A DNA stretch of 64,000 nucleotides from Streptomyces sp. NBC_01241 (GCF_041435435.1 NZ_CP108494.1:2762501-2826500), one strand, 5' to 3'; positions 25,506 through 36,947 are shown, numbered from the stretch's first letter. Made by a program: numbers and translations. The notes: generated by a model not told the origin, from the letters alone.

Positions 25506-28121
25506 GTGCCCGGTGAGAACCTGTCCCGCGACGAGGCCCGTGAGCGGGCCGAGCTGCTGAGCGTCGACGGTTACGAGGTCGCTCTCGATCTGCGTTCCGC
25601 CGTCGGTGGGCCCGAAGGGGACGGCGACGGCGCCTCCTCCGGTCCGCGGACCTTCCGCTCGGTGACCACGATCCGGTTCCGGGCCGCGCGGGCGGGGGCC
25701 TCGACCTTCGCGGATCTGGTGGCGCCGAGCGTGAACGCGGTGACGCTGAACGGGCAGCCGCTCGACCCCGCCGCCGTCTTCGACGGGACGCGGGTGGCGC
25801 TGGAGGGGCTGCCGGAGGGCGACAACGTCCTGGTGGTCGACGCGCAGTGCGCGTACAGCCGGACCGGCGAGGGCATGCACCGGTTCGTCGACCCGGAGGA
25901 CGGCGAGGTCTACCTCTACACGCAGTACGAGCCGGCCGACGCGCGGCGGGTCTTCGCGAACTTCGAGCAGCCCGACCTGAAGGCTCCCTTCCGCTTCGAG
26001 GTGACGGCGCCCGCGGACTGGACGGTCTGGAGCAACGGGGCGACGGAGTCGCGGGACGGCGAGGTGTGGCGGTTCGCCGGGACGAAGCCGATCTCGACGT
26101 ACATCACGGCGATCGTGGCCGGTCCGTACCACTACGTGACGGACTCCTACAGCCGTACGTTCGACGACGGTACGACGCTGGAGATCCCGCTCGGCGCGAT
26201 GTGCCGCAAGGGACTGGCCCGGCACTTCGACGCGGACGACGTCTTCCTCGTCACCAAGCAGGGGCTGGACTTCTTCCACGACAACTTCGACTACCCGTAC
26301 CCGTTCGGGAAGTACGACCAGGCGTTCGTGCCGGAGTACAACCTCGGCGCCATGGAGAACCCGGGCTGTGTCACGTTCCGCGAGGAGTACATCTTCCGCG
26401 GCAAGGTGACGCAGGCGGCGTACGAGGGCCGGGCCAACGTCATCCTGCACGAGATGGCGCACATGTGGTTCGGCGATCTCGTCACCATGCAGTGGTGGGA
26501 CGACCTGTGGCTGAAGGAGTCGTTCGCCGACTTCATGGGCGTCTTCGCGATGGTGGAGTCGACCCGCTTCGAGGACGGCTGGATCACCTTCGCCAACAAC
26601 CGCAAGTCGTGGGCGTACCGGGCCGACCAGCTGCCGTCCACGCACCCGATCACGGCCGACATCCGTGACCTGGAGGACGCCAAGCTCAACTTCGACGGGA
26701 TCACGTACGCCAAGGGCGCCTCGGTGCTGAAGCAGCTGGTGGCGTACGTGGGGCGGGAGGCGTTCCTGGAGGGCGCCCGGCGCTACTTCAAGAAGCACGC
26801 CTACGGCAACACGCAGCTGGGCGATCTGCTGTCGGTCCTGGCCGAGACGTCCGGGCGCGACATGACCGCCTGGTCGCGGTCGTGGCTGCAGACCGCGGGC
26901 GTCAACTCGCTGACCCCGGTGGTCACATACGACTCGGCGGACCGGATCACGGAGCTGGCGGTGCTCCAGGAGGCGGCCGAATCCCACCCGGAGCTGCGGC
27001 CGCACCGGGTCGCGGTCGGCCTGTACCGGCGGGCCGCCGACGGCGACCTGGTGCGGTACGCGCGCGCCGAGGTGGACGTGGCGGGGCCGCGCACGGTGGT
27101 CGGGGAGCTGGCGGGGGCCGAGCGGCCCGAGCTGATCCTGGTCAACGACGACGACCTCACGTACTGCAAGGTCCGCTTCGACGAGGTGTCCCTGGCCACG
27201 CTGCGGGCGCACCTCGGTGACATCACCGACCCGCTCGCGCGGGCACTGTGCTGGTCCGCGCTGTGGAACCTGACCCGGGACGGGCTGATGCCGGCCCGCG
27301 ACTTCGTCTCCCTCGTGCTGGCCTTCTCCGGCCGGGAGTCCGACATCGGCGTGCTCCAGATGCTGCACACCTGGACGCGGACCGCGCTCACGCACTACGT
27401 GGCGCCCGGGTGGCGCGAGGAGGGCGGCCGGGCGCTGGCCGAGGCCGCGTTGCGGGAGCTGCGGGTCGCCGAGCCGGGCAGCGAGCACCAGTTGGCTTGG
27501 GCGCGGTTCTTCGCGTCGGTCGCCGACTCGGACTCCGACTTCCGGCTGCTGTCCGGGCTGCTGGACGGTTCGGCACGGATCGACGGTCTGGACGTCGACC
27601 AGGAACTGCGGTGGGCGTTCCTGTCCCCGCTGGCGGCGCACGGGGTGGCCGACGAGTCGGCGCTCGACGCCGAACTGGCCCGCGACGACACGGCGTCCGG
27701 AAAGCGGCACCAGGTGCGGTGCCTGGCCTCGCGGCCGTCGGCGGCGGTGAAGGCGCAGGCGTGGGCGGGGGTCGTGGAGTCGGACGCGCTGTCCAACGCG
27801 TTGGTGGAGGCGACGATCACGGGCTTCGAGCAGTCGTCGCAGCGGGAGTTGCTGGCGCCGTACGCGGACAAGTACTTCGCCGCGATCGAGCGGGTGTGGG
27901 CCGAGCGGTCGATCCAGATCGGCGTGATCGTGGTCAAGGGTCTGTTCCCGGCACTCCAGGACGATCCGTCGACGCTCGCGGCCACGGATGCGTGGCTGGC
28001 CGCGCACGCGGACGCGGCGCCGGCGCTGCGGAGGCTGGTGCTGGAGGCGCGGGACGATCTGGCCCGGGCGCTGCGGGCACAGGGGTGTGACGCAAGGGCG
28101 GCCGCGGGGGCCGGGATCTGA
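25506..28121 (+). CDS. pepN: Aminopeptidase N (M1 zinc metallopeptidase), copy 1
   Basis: An 871-residue M1 peptidase removing N-terminal amino acids from peptides in the cytosol. It shows the GAMEN exopeptidase motif at 281-285 and the zinc site H315-E316-x-x-H319 with third ligand E338 in WLKESFADF (most relatives have NESFA). An ERAP1-like helical C-terminal half follows. The GTG at 25506 has AAAGGAG 6 nt upstream and gives MPGENLSRDEA, matching the start of its paralogue at 34373. The length is normal. Confidence 0.93.
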   Translation: MPGENLSRDEARERAELLSVDGYEVALDLRSAVGGPEGDGDGASSGPRTFRSVTTIRFRAARAGASTFADLVAPSVNAVTLNGQPLDPAAVFDGTRVALEGLPEGDNVLVVDAQCAYSRTGEGMHRFVDPEDGEVYLYTQYEPADARRVFANFEQPDLKAPFRFEVTAPADWTVWSNGATESRDGEVWRFAGTKPISTYITAIVAGPYHYVTDSYSRTFDDGTTLEIPLGAMCRKGLARHFDADDVFLVTKQGLDFFHDNFDYPYPFGKYDQAFVPEYNLGAMENPGCVTFREEYIFRGKVTQAAYEGRANVILHEMAHMWFGDLVTMQWWDDLWLKESFADFMGVFAMVESTRFEDGWITFANNRKSWAYRADQLPSTHPITADIRDLEDAKLNFDGITYAKGASVLKQLVAYVGREAFLEGARRYFKKHAYGNTQLGDLLSVLAETSGRDMTAWSRSWLQTAGVNSLTPVVTYDSADRITELAVLQEAAESHPELRPHRVAVGLYRRAADGDLVRYARAEVDVAGPRTVVGELAGAERPELILVNDDDLTYCKVRFDEVSLATLRAHLGDITDPLARALCWSALWNLTRDGLMPARDFVSLVLAFSGRESDIGVLQMLHTWTRTALTHYVAPGWREEGGRALAEAALRELRVAEPGSEHQLAWARFFASVADSDSDFRLLSGLLDGSARIDGLDVDQELRWAFLSPLAAHGVADESALDAELARDDTASGKRHQVRCLASRPSAAVKAQAWAGVVESDALSNALVEATITGFEQSSQRELLAPYADKYFAAIERVWAERSIQIGVIVVKGLFPALQDDPSTLAATDAWLAAHADAAPALRRLVLEARDDLARALRAQGCDARAAAGAGI

Positions 28122-28129
28122 CGGGTGCG

Positions 28130-28155
28130 CCGGGGCCCGGCGCCCCGGGTTTTGT
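28130..28155 (+). terminator. Terminator after pepN copy 1
   Basis: CCGGGGC (28130-28136) pairs with GCCCCGG (28142-28148), followed by GTTTTGT, the closest thing to a U-tract terminator in the window. Confidence 0.65.
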
Positions 28156-28264
28156 CCTCGATCGCCGGACGGGCTTGATCTTCGGGCCCGTCCGGGGTGG
28201 GGGCCCCACGGTCACCCGGCAACCCGGCAGCGGTTCCGTCCTCGAACGCCGGACGGGCTGGAAG
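28154..28264. repeat. Two copies of a dispersed intergenic repeat
   Basis: The unit GTCCTCGAxCGCCGGACGGG followed by CT occurs at 28154-28178 and 28238-28264. The first copy folds into a hairpin with GCCCGTCCGG at 28186-28195. Similar strings are common between Streptomyces genes. Together with the terminator they fill most of the 282-bp gap 28122-28403. Confidence 0.6.
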
Positions 28265-28403
28265 TGGCGGGGCGGGCCGGAAACGGGCCGGCAGGCTCTT
28301 TTCGTTTGTCGAACACGCGTACTTTAGGACGGCGTTGTCCTGAATTGTCGACGGGTGTGTAACAGGGGTTAGCGCCGCGACCGCGTGCGGGATACCCCGG
28401 AGC

Positions 28404-29462
28404 ATGACCCAGAACACCCCACTCTCCCCCTGTCACCTCCGCATCGCCGACGAAGTCCCTCAACGGGTGCTGTCCGCAGCGCAGTTGAGGGCGCACGGCG
28501 TGTCCGTCGCGGAAGCCGCCGCGCAGTGCCGGACCGGTGGGCCGTGGCAGCAGCCGCTGCCCGGCGTGTACGTCCTGCACCCGGAGCCGCCCACCGGCGA
28601 GGAACTGCTGCGTGCCGCCCTGCTGTACGCCGGACGGCCACCGGCCCCCGGTGGCCGTCGGCGGGAGGCGGGCGCGGAGTCCGGGTACGGCGAGGCCATG
28701 GTCACCGGTCTCGCCGCGCTCGCCCTGTACGGGTTCGCCGCCGCTCCGCCGCCCGCGTCGGCAGCCAGGATCGACGTGCTGGTGCCGCGCACCCGGCGGC
28801 TGCGCTCGGTCCGGTACGTGCGTCTGGTGCGGGCCGCCGAACCGCCCTGCCCCGAGGAGGTGCACGGTCTGCCCGTGGCTCCGGTGGAGCGGGCGCTCGC
28901 CGACGCGGTCGCCGGGCTCGGGGACGCCTCGGCGGTACGCAGCCTGCTCACCGAGGCGGTCCGCGGCGGACATTGCGAACCGGCCGCCGTCGTAAGCGAG
29001 TTGAACCGGGCCAAACTGCTGGACCGCCCGCATGTGGCGGACGCCGTCGACGCGTTGCTCGCCGAGGGCCGGGCGCTGGCGGAGAACCGGCTGTACGGCC
29101 TGGTGCGTTCGCACGGCCTGCCGGAGCCGCTGTGGAACGTGGATCTGCGGCTGCCCGGCGGCCCGCACCTGGGCGGGGTGGACGCCTACTGGCCCGAGGA
29201 GGCGGTCGCCGTGATCCTCGACACCAGGGCACCCCTGCACAGCAGGCTCGGCGACGACCGGCGCCAGGAGGAGCACGACGCGCAGTGGGTCGCGTACACC
29301 ACCGAGCGGGAGCATCTGGAACGGCTCGGCATCACGGTCGTCCATCTCTCGCCGAAAGGGCTCCGCAACGCGACGGAGCAGCAGGCGGTCGTGGTACGGA
29401 CCGCGCTGATGGCGGCGGCCGATCGCGAACCGGCCGCGTACGTGATGATCCTGCCCCACTGA
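28404..29462 (+). CDS. Unknown protein, possible AbiEi-like N-terminal region and degenerate DUF559/Vsr-type nuclease fold
   Basis: A 352-residue cytosolic protein. The N-terminal part (RVLSAAQLRAHGVS, PLPGVYVLHPEPPTGEE, ALYGFAA) resembles the wing-and-arm pattern of AbiEi/type IV antitoxin-like proteins. The C-terminal 120 residues read like a DUF559/Vsr-like endonuclease fold (GGVDAYWPEEAVAVILDTRA ... LERLGITVVHLSP), but the usual E-x-D catalytic pair appears as ILDT, so it is probably inactive. It stands alone with no toxin gene next to it. The assignment is tentative; the coding call is strong from codon use. Confidence 0.7.
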   Translation: MTQNTPLSPCHLRIADEVPQRVLSAAQLRAHGVSVAEAAAQCRTGGPWQQPLPGVYVLHPEPPTGEELLRAALLYAGRPPAPGGRRREAGAESGYGEAMVTGLAALALYGFAAAPPPASAARIDVLVPRTRRLRSVRYVRLVRAAEPPCPEEVHGLPVAPVERALADAVAGLGDASAVRSLLTEAVRGGHCEPAAVVSELNRAKLLDRPHVADAVDALLAEGRALAENRLYGLVRSHGLPEPLWNVDLRLPGGPHLGGVDAYWPEEAVAVILDTRAPLHSRLGDDRRQEEHDAQWVAYTTEREHLERLGITVVHLSPKGLRNATEQQAVVVRTALMAAADREPAAYVMILPH

Positions 29463-29648
29463 AAGCCGGGCCACACAGGCCGCTTATTCGCCATTTCATC
29501 CCTGATGGCACATCAGTCACAGTGGCGGGATTCTGCCATGTCACCATCTCGTGCACCCCAACTCTCCACAACCCCTGTCATTTACGAAAGGGTGAGCGGT
29601 CATCCGGTACCGAATTCCGGACTCTCTCTTTCACTTTCAGGGATGCTG

Positions 29649-32600
29649 ATGACCTCCGAGTCCTCCAGTTCCATACCCGGGGCGAGACGCGCGGCCCGAG
29701 TCGCGGCCGCCGCCGGTCTGGTGGCCGCGCTGGCCGCCACCGGCGCCGCCCCGGTATTCGCCGCCGACGCCCCCGTCCCCTCTCCCGTCAAGTCCGCGGC
29801 GAAGGGCGCCACGAGCGACAAGCTCGGCGCGGCCGACGCCGACCTTCTGGCCAGGGCCAAGGCCAAGGGCGAGAAGAACGTCACCATGATGGTCGCCACC
29901 ACTCCCGGTGCGACCGAGCAGGTCGCCCAGCAGCTGGACGCCGTCAAGGGCTCCGTGATGGGGCGTACGTACGACAAGCTCGGCTACGTACGGGCCACCG
30001 TGCCCACCGCGTCGGCCGACGCGGCCATCGAGGCGGCCGCCAAGCTGTCGTCCGTCCAGGGCATCGATCTCAAGCAGGAGATCAAGCTGGACGACCCGAC
30101 GCCCGCCGCCGACCGGGCAGCCGGTTCCACGGCCGGGATCAAGTCGACCGGCAGCTACCCGGCGCCGGACGAGAAGACCCCGGCGAAGAACCCGTACAAC
30201 CCGTCCTTCGAGACGGGCGCGGTCGACTTCGTCGCGCAGCACCCGAAGGCCGACGGCCGCGGCGTGACCATCGGCATCCTCGACTCGGGTGTCGACCTCG
30301 GTCACCCGGCGCTGCAGAAGACCACCACCGGCGCCCGCAAGATCGTCGACTGGGTGACCGCCACGGACCCGGTCAGCGACGGCGACGGCACCTGGCTGCG
30401 GATGACGGACGCCGTGTCCGGCCCGACGTTCACGTACCAGGGCCGTACGTACAAGGCGCCCGCCGGCGACTACCGGATCAAGATGTTCGCCGAGGCCGCC
30501 ACCAAGGGCGGCGACATGGCGGGCGACCTGAACCGCGACGGTGACACCACCGACACGTGGGCCGTGCTCTACGACCCGGTCACCGGCACTACGCGCGTCG
30601 ACCTGAACGACAACGGCGACTTCACCGACGACACCGTCCTGAAGCCGTACAAGGAGGACCACCAGGTCTCCTACTTCGGCACGGACGACCCGCGGACCGA
30701 CGTCGTCGAGCGCATCCCGTTCGTCGTGGAGACGCGCAAGAACGTCGTCTACAACGCGGCCGGCGCCACGTCCGACTACGTGAACATCGGCGTCATCGAG
30801 AGCGAGCACGGCACCCACGTCGCGGGCATCACCGCCGCGAACGGCCTGTTCGGCGGCAAGATGAACGGTGCCGCGCCCGGCGCGCAGATCGTCTCCTCGC
30901 GCGCCTGCACCTGGTCCGGCGGCTGCACCAACATCGCGCTCACCGAGGGCATGATCGACCTCGTCGTGAACCGCGGTGTCGATGTCGTCAACATGTCGAT
31001 CGGTGGCCTGCCGCCGCTCAACGACGGCGAGAACGCCCGCGCGCGGCTCTACAAGCGGCTCATCGACATGTACGGCGTCCAGCTGGTCATCTCGGCCGGG
31101 AACAACGGCCCGGGTGTCAACACCATCGGTGACCCCGGCCTCGCCGACCACGTGATCTCCGTCGGCGCGTCCATCTCCAAGGAGACGTGGGCCGCCAACT
31201 ACGGCTCGAACGTCACCAAGAAGTACGACATGATGCCGTTCTCCTCGCGCGGCCCGCGTGAGGACGGCGGATTCACGCCGACCCTGACGGCCCCGGGTGC
31301 CGCGATCAACAGCACCCAGACCTGGCTGCCCGGCGGCCCGGTCAAGGAGGCGGGCTACAGCCTGCCGGCCGGTTACTCCATGCTGCAGGGCACCTCGATG
31401 GCGTCGCCGCAGGCCGCGGGTGCCACCGCGCTGCTGCTGTCGGCCGCGAAGCAGCAGCACATCGAGCTGCCGCCCGCCGATCTGCGCACCGCGCTGACCA
31501 GCAGCGCCACTCACATCAAGGATGTGCCCGCGCACGCCCAGGGCTCCGGTCTGATCGACATCGTCGGCGCCTGGAAGCTCATCGAGAAGCAGGGCGTCCC
31601 GGCGCACGAGTACACGGTGAAGGCCCCGGTCGACACGATCCTCTCCGACTACCTCAAGACCCCTGGCTTCGGCACCGGTCTGTACGACCGCGAGGGCGGC
31701 CTGAAGGTCGGCCAGACGAAGTCGTACGACGTCACGATCACCCGCACCACGGGTCCGGACAAGGACGTCAAGCACCAGCTGTCGTGGAAGAACAACGACG
31801 GCACGTTCAAGCTGGCCGGTCCCGGCAGCGTCTCCCTGCCGCTCGGCAAGCCCGTCACCGTCAAGGTCCAGGCGAAGCCGGGCAGCGTGGGCGTGCACAG
31901 CGCGATCCTGCTGGTGGACGACAACAAGACCGTCGGTGTGGACCAGCAGATCCTCGCCACGGTGATCGTCTCCGACAAGCTCGTGAAGCCCGACTACGCG
32001 TTCAAGGCGTCCGGCTCGGTGCAGCGCAACAGCACCATGTCGTACTTCGTGACCGTGCCGGAGGGTGCCAAGACCCTTGAGGTCGCGCTGAGCGCCCTGC
32101 GCTCGGGCAGCCAGACCCGCTTCATCTCCCTCCACCCGTACGGTGTGCAGATGGAGGACAGCTCCACGATCTTCTGCTACCCGAACTACGAGAACCCGAC
32201 CAACACCTGCCGCCCCGACGTGCGCTCCTACAAGGACCCGCAGGCGGGCGTCTGGGAGATCGAGGTCGAGGCACGGCGTACGTCGCCGCTGCTGGACAAC
32301 CCGTACAAGCTGGACGTCTCGCTGCTCGGCGCGACCTTCGACCCGGCGGTGCAGACCCTCCCCGAGGCGAAGATCGGCACGCCCGCCGCAGTGAGCTGGA
32401 AGGTCACCAACAACGCGGGCGACCTGGAGGGCACCCTCAAGGGCGGCTCGCTGGGCTCGGCCAAGGTCGCCACGCCGTCGATCAGGACGGGCGACGAGCA
32501 GGAGTTCGAGGTCACCATCGGTGAGGGCGTCGAGAAGCTGGACATCGCCATCGGCGGTACGTCGGACGCCAACGCGGACCTCGACCTGTACGTCTTCCGG

Positions 32601-32954
32601 GGCAACACCCAGGTCGGCAAGTCCACCACGGCCGGGTCCGAGGAGTCGGTCAGCCTGCTGAAGCCCGCCGCCGGTACGTACACCGTCGTGATCGACGGCT
32701 ACTCCGTCCCGGCCGGGACGACCACGTACACCTACCGCGACGTGTACTACGCGCCGTCGCTCGGCACGATCAAGGTCGACGAGTCGAAGGCCGTGCACCT
32801 GGCCAACGGCGCCTCGGCCCAGGTCGGCGCCGAGGTCTCGGTCGCCGGGGCGGCCCCCGAGGGCCGGCAGTTCTTCGGCGAGGTCCACCTGGTGAACAGC
32901 CACGGGACCGCGGCGGGCACCGGCAACGTCGTGATCGAGAAGGTCACGCCGTAG
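29649..32954 (+). CDS. Secreted subtilisin-like serine protease (S8) with large insert
   Basis: A 1101-residue secreted protease. The signal peptide (about residues 1-38, hydrophobic core AGLVAALAATGAAPVFAADA) is followed by a propeptide-like region. The catalytic triad is Asp212 in GILDSGVDLGHP, His387 in EHGTHVAGI and Ser583 in GTSMASPQ. An insert of about 150 residues between Asp and His contains two Ca-loop-like stretches (DLNRDGDTTDTW at 293-304; DLNDNGDFTDDT at 318-329). Beta-rich C-terminal domains (about 700-1101) include a pre-peptidase-like segment. The ATG at 29649 has AGGGA 5 nt upstream; an ATG two codons earlier is the alternative. Confidence 0.9.
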   Translation: MTSESSSSIPGARRAARVAAAAGLVAALAATGAAPVFAADAPVPSPVKSAAKGATSDKLGAADADLLARAKAKGEKNVTMMVATTPGATEQVAQQLDAVKGSVMGRTYDKLGYVRATVPTASADAAIEAAAKLSSVQGIDLKQEIKLDDPTPAADRAAGSTAGIKSTGSYPAPDEKTPAKNPYNPSFETGAVDFVAQHPKADGRGVTIGILDSGVDLGHPALQKTTTGARKIVDWVTATDPVSDGDGTWLRMTDAVSGPTFTYQGRTYKAPAGDYRIKMFAEAATKGGDMAGDLNRDGDTTDTWAVLYDPVTGTTRVDLNDNGDFTDDTVLKPYKEDHQVSYFGTDDPRTDVVERIPFVVETRKNVVYNAAGATSDYVNIGVIESEHGTHVAGITAANGLFGGKMNGAAPGAQIVSSRACTWSGGCTNIALTEGMIDLVVNRGVDVVNMSIGGLPPLNDGENARARLYKRLIDMYGVQLVISAGNNGPGVNTIGDPGLADHVISVGASISKETWAANYGSNVTKKYDMMPFSSRGPREDGGFTPTLTAPGAAINSTQTWLPGGPVKEAGYSLPAGYSMLQGTSMASPQAAGATALLLSAAKQQHIELPPADLRTALTSSATHIKDVPAHAQGSGLIDIVGAWKLIEKQGVPAHEYTVKAPVDTILSDYLKTPGFGTGLYDREGGLKVGQTKSYDVTITRTTGPDKDVKHQLSWKNNDGTFKLAGPGSVSLPLGKPVTVKVQAKPGSVGVHSAILLVDDNKTVGVDQQILATVIVSDKLVKPDYAFKASGSVQRNSTMSYFVTVPEGAKTLEVALSALRSGSQTRFISLHPYGVQMEDSSTIFCYPNYENPTNTCRPDVRSYKDPQAGVWEIEVEARRTSPLLDNPYKLDVSLLGATFDPAVQTLPEAKIGTPAAVSWKVTNNAGDLEGTLKGGSLGSAKVATPSIRTGDEQEFEVTIGEGVEKLDIAIGGTSDANADLDLYVFRGNTQVGKSTTAGSEESVSLLKPAAGTYTVVIDGYSVPAGTTTYTYRDVYYAPSLGTIKVDESKAVHLANGASAQVGAEVSVAGAAPEGRQFFGEVHLVNSHGTAAGTGNVVIEKVTP

Positions 32955-33009
32955 CAGGTGGTGTCGCAGCGGTGACCTCGGTCGCCGTGTGATGCGTACG
33001 GCCGTGTGA

Positions 33010-34212
<1,203 letters not shown>

Positions 34213-34225
34213 CGCCGCACGCGTG

Positions 34226-34260
34226 AAGGGGCGGCCGCCAAGCACCGGTGGCCGCCCTTT
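34226..34260 (+). terminator. Terminator after asd
   Basis: GGGCGGCC (34229-34236) pairs with GGCCGCCC (34250-34257), followed by TTT. Confidence 0.6.
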
Positions 34261-34372
34261 CGTATCCGTCAAAGGCCACCCGAGGCCACTCCGCTCGGGC
34301 ACAGGGCATAGGGCATGCGGCATGCGACGTGGAAGGATGACCGAAAACGTCGCATACCAAGGAGATGACCGC

Positions 34373-36937
34373 GTGCCTGGCACCAATCTGACCCGCGAAG
34401 AGGCACAGGAGCGGGCGCGCCTGCTGACCGTGGACGCGTACGAGATCGATCTCGACCTCTCCGGAGCGCAGGAGGGCGGGACCTACCGGTCCGTCACCAC
34501 CGTGCGCTTCGACTCCGCCGAGGCCGGTGCGGAGACCTTCATCGACCTGGTCGCCCCGGCCGTGCACGAGGTCGAGCTGAACGGCCGCGCGCTGGACGTC
34601 GCGGCCGTGTTCCGCGATTCTCGCATCGCGCTCGCGCACCTGGTCGCGGGCTCCAACGAGCTGAAGGTCGTCGCCGACTGCTCGTACACCAACACGGGCG
34701 AGGGCCTGCACCGCTTCGTCGACCCGGTCGACGACCAGGCGTACCTCTACACCCAGTTCGAGGTGCCGGACGCGCGCCGCGTCTTCGCCAGCTTCGAGCA
34801 GCCCGACCTGAAGGCCACGTTCCGGTTCACCGTGAAGGCCCCGTCCGGCTGGACCGTGATCTCCAACTCGCCGACGCCCGAGCCGCAGGACGACGTCTGG
34901 TCCTTCGAGCCGACGCCGCGCATCTCGACGTACATCACGGCGCTGATCGCCGGCCCGTACCACGCGGTGCACAGCAGCTACGAGAAGGACGGCCAGTCCG
35001 TTCCGCTCGGCATCTACTGCCGCCCGTCGCTGGCCGAGTACCTCGACGCGGACGCGGTCTTCGACGTCACGCGGCAGGGCTTCGACTGGTTCCAGGAGAA
35101 GTTCGACTACGCCTACCCGTTCGCCAAGTACGACCAGCTCTTCGTCCCGGAGTTCAACGCGGGCGCGATGGAGAACGCGGGCGCTGTCACCATCCGCGAC
35201 CAGTACGTGTTCCGTTCGAAGGTGACGGACGCGGCGTACGAGACGCGGGCCGAGACGATCCTGCACGAGCTGGCGCACATGTGGTTCGGCGACCTCGTCA
35301 CCATGGAGTGGTGGAACGACCTGTGGCTGAACGAGTCGTTCGCCACGTACACGTCGATCGCCTGCCAGGCGTACGCCGAGGGCTCGAAGTGGCCGCACTC
35401 CTGGACCACGTTCGCCAACTCCATGAAGACGTGGGCGTACCGGCAGGACCAGCTGCCCTCCACGCACCCGATCATGGCGGACATCCGTGACCTGGACGAC
35501 GTGCTGGTCAACTTCGACGGGATCACGTACGCCAAGGGCGCCTCGGTCCTGAAGCAGCTGGTCGCGTACGTCGGCATGGACGCGTTCTTCACGGGCGTCC
35601 AGGCGTACTTCAAGGCGCACGCGTACGGCAACACCCAGCTGTCCGACCTGCTGGGCGCGCTGGAGGAGACCTCCGGCCGCGACCTGAAGACCTGGTCGAA
35701 GGCGTGGCTGGAGACGGCGGGCATCAACATCCTGCGTCCGGAGATCGTCACGGACGAGAACGGCCACGTCACGTCCTTCACGGTCCTCCAGGAGGCCCCG
35801 GCCCTTCCCGCCGGCGCCAAGGGCGAGCCGACGCTGCGCCCGCACCGCATCGCGATCGGATGCTACGACCTCGACGGCTCCGGCAAGCTGGTCCGTACGA
35901 ACCGGATCGAGCTGGACGTCGACGGCGCGCGCACGACCGTGCCGTTCCCGGCCGGCACCGCCCGCCCCGCCGTGATCCTGCTCAACGACGACGACCTGTC
36001 GTACGCGAAGGTCCGGCTCGACGAGGAGTCGCTGCGCGTCGTCACCGCACACCTCGGCGACTTCACCGAGTCCCTGCCGCGCGCCCTGTGCTGGGCCTCC
36101 GCGTGGGACATGACCCGTGACGGCGAGCTGGCGACCCGGGACTACCTCTCCCTGGTGCTCTCCGGCATCGGCAAGGAGTCGGACATCGGCGTCGTCCAGT
36201 CGCTGCACCGTCAGGTGAAGCTGGCGCTGGACCTGTACGCGGCGCCGCAGTGGCGCGAGGCCGGGCTGACGCAGTGGACCGAGGCCACGCTCGCGCACCT
36301 GCGTGCGGCGCAGCCGGGCAGCGACCACCAGCTGGCCTGGGCCCGCGCCTTCGCGGCCACGGCCCGCACCCCGCAGCAGACGGACCTGCTGCAGTCGCTG
36401 CTCGACGGCAAGGAGACGGTCGAGGGCCTGGCCGTCGACACGGAGCTGCGCTGGGCGTTCGTCGAGCGGCTCGCCGCGACCGGCGTGTTCGAAGAGGACG
36501 AGATCGCCGGCGAGTACGAGCGCGACAGGACGGCGGCGGGCGAGCGCCACGCGGCGACCGCGCGCGCGGCCCGCCCCACCGAGGAGGCGAAGGCGGAGGC
36601 GTGGGCCTCGGTCGTCGAGTCCGACAAGCTGCCGAACGCCGTCCAGGAGGCGGTCATCGCCGGCTTCGTCCAGACCGACCAGCGCGAGCTGCTCGCCCCG
36701 TACACGGAGAAGTTCTTCGCGGCGGTCAAGGGCGTCTGGGAGTCGCGCAGCCACGAGATGGCGCAGCAGATCGCGGTCGGCCTCTACCCGGCCGTCCAGG
36801 TCTCGCAGGCCACCCTGGACGCCACGGATGCCTGGCTGTCCTCGGCTGAGCCGTCCGCGGCCCTGCGCCGCCTGATGTCCGAGTCGCGTTCAGGCGTGGA
36901 ACGCGCCCTGAAGGCCCAGGCGGCGGACGCGGCGTAA
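34373..36937 (+). CDS. pepN: Aminopeptidase N (M1 zinc metallopeptidase), copy 2
   Basis: An 854-residue cytosolic aminopeptidase with GAMEN at 264-268, zinc ligands His298 and His302 in HELAHMWFGD with Glu299 catalytic, and third ligand Glu321 in WLNESFATY, the standard form. It is strongly similar throughout to the 871-residue copy at 25506. The GTG at 34373 (MPGTNLTREEA) has AAGGAG 8 nt upstream and aligns with the other copy. By similarity of context this is the likely orthologue of the single core pepN of other streptomycetes. Confidence 0.93.
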   Translation: MPGTNLTREEAQERARLLTVDAYEIDLDLSGAQEGGTYRSVTTVRFDSAEAGAETFIDLVAPAVHEVELNGRALDVAAVFRDSRIALAHLVAGSNELKVVADCSYTNTGEGLHRFVDPVDDQAYLYTQFEVPDARRVFASFEQPDLKATFRFTVKAPSGWTVISNSPTPEPQDDVWSFEPTPRISTYITALIAGPYHAVHSSYEKDGQSVPLGIYCRPSLAEYLDADAVFDVTRQGFDWFQEKFDYAYPFAKYDQLFVPEFNAGAMENAGAVTIRDQYVFRSKVTDAAYETRAETILHELAHMWFGDLVTMEWWNDLWLNESFATYTSIACQAYAEGSKWPHSWTTFANSMKTWAYRQDQLPSTHPIMADIRDLDDVLVNFDGITYAKGASVLKQLVAYVGMDAFFTGVQAYFKAHAYGNTQLSDLLGALEETSGRDLKTWSKAWLETAGINILRPEIVTDENGHVTSFTVLQEAPALPAGAKGEPTLRPHRIAIGCYDLDGSGKLVRTNRIELDVDGARTTVPFPAGTARPAVILLNDDDLSYAKVRLDEESLRVVTAHLGDFTESLPRALCWASAWDMTRDGELATRDYLSLVLSGIGKESDIGVVQSLHRQVKLALDLYAAPQWREAGLTQWTEATLAHLRAAQPGSDHQLAWARAFAATARTPQQTDLLQSLLDGKETVEGLAVDTELRWAFVERLAATGVFEEDEIAGEYERDRTAAGERHAATARAARPTEEAKAEAWASVVESDKLPNAVQEAVIAGFVQTDQRELLAPYTEKFFAAVKGVWESRSHEMAQQIAVGLYPAVQVSQATLDATDAWLSSAEPSAALRRLMSESRSGVERALKAQAADAA

Positions 36938-36947
36938 CAGCGGAAAA

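Noticed and set aside
29637..32903. A minus-strand open frame of about 1090 codons opposite the S8 protease
   Set aside because: Antisense shadow; the plus frame contains an intact catalytic triad and signal peptide.
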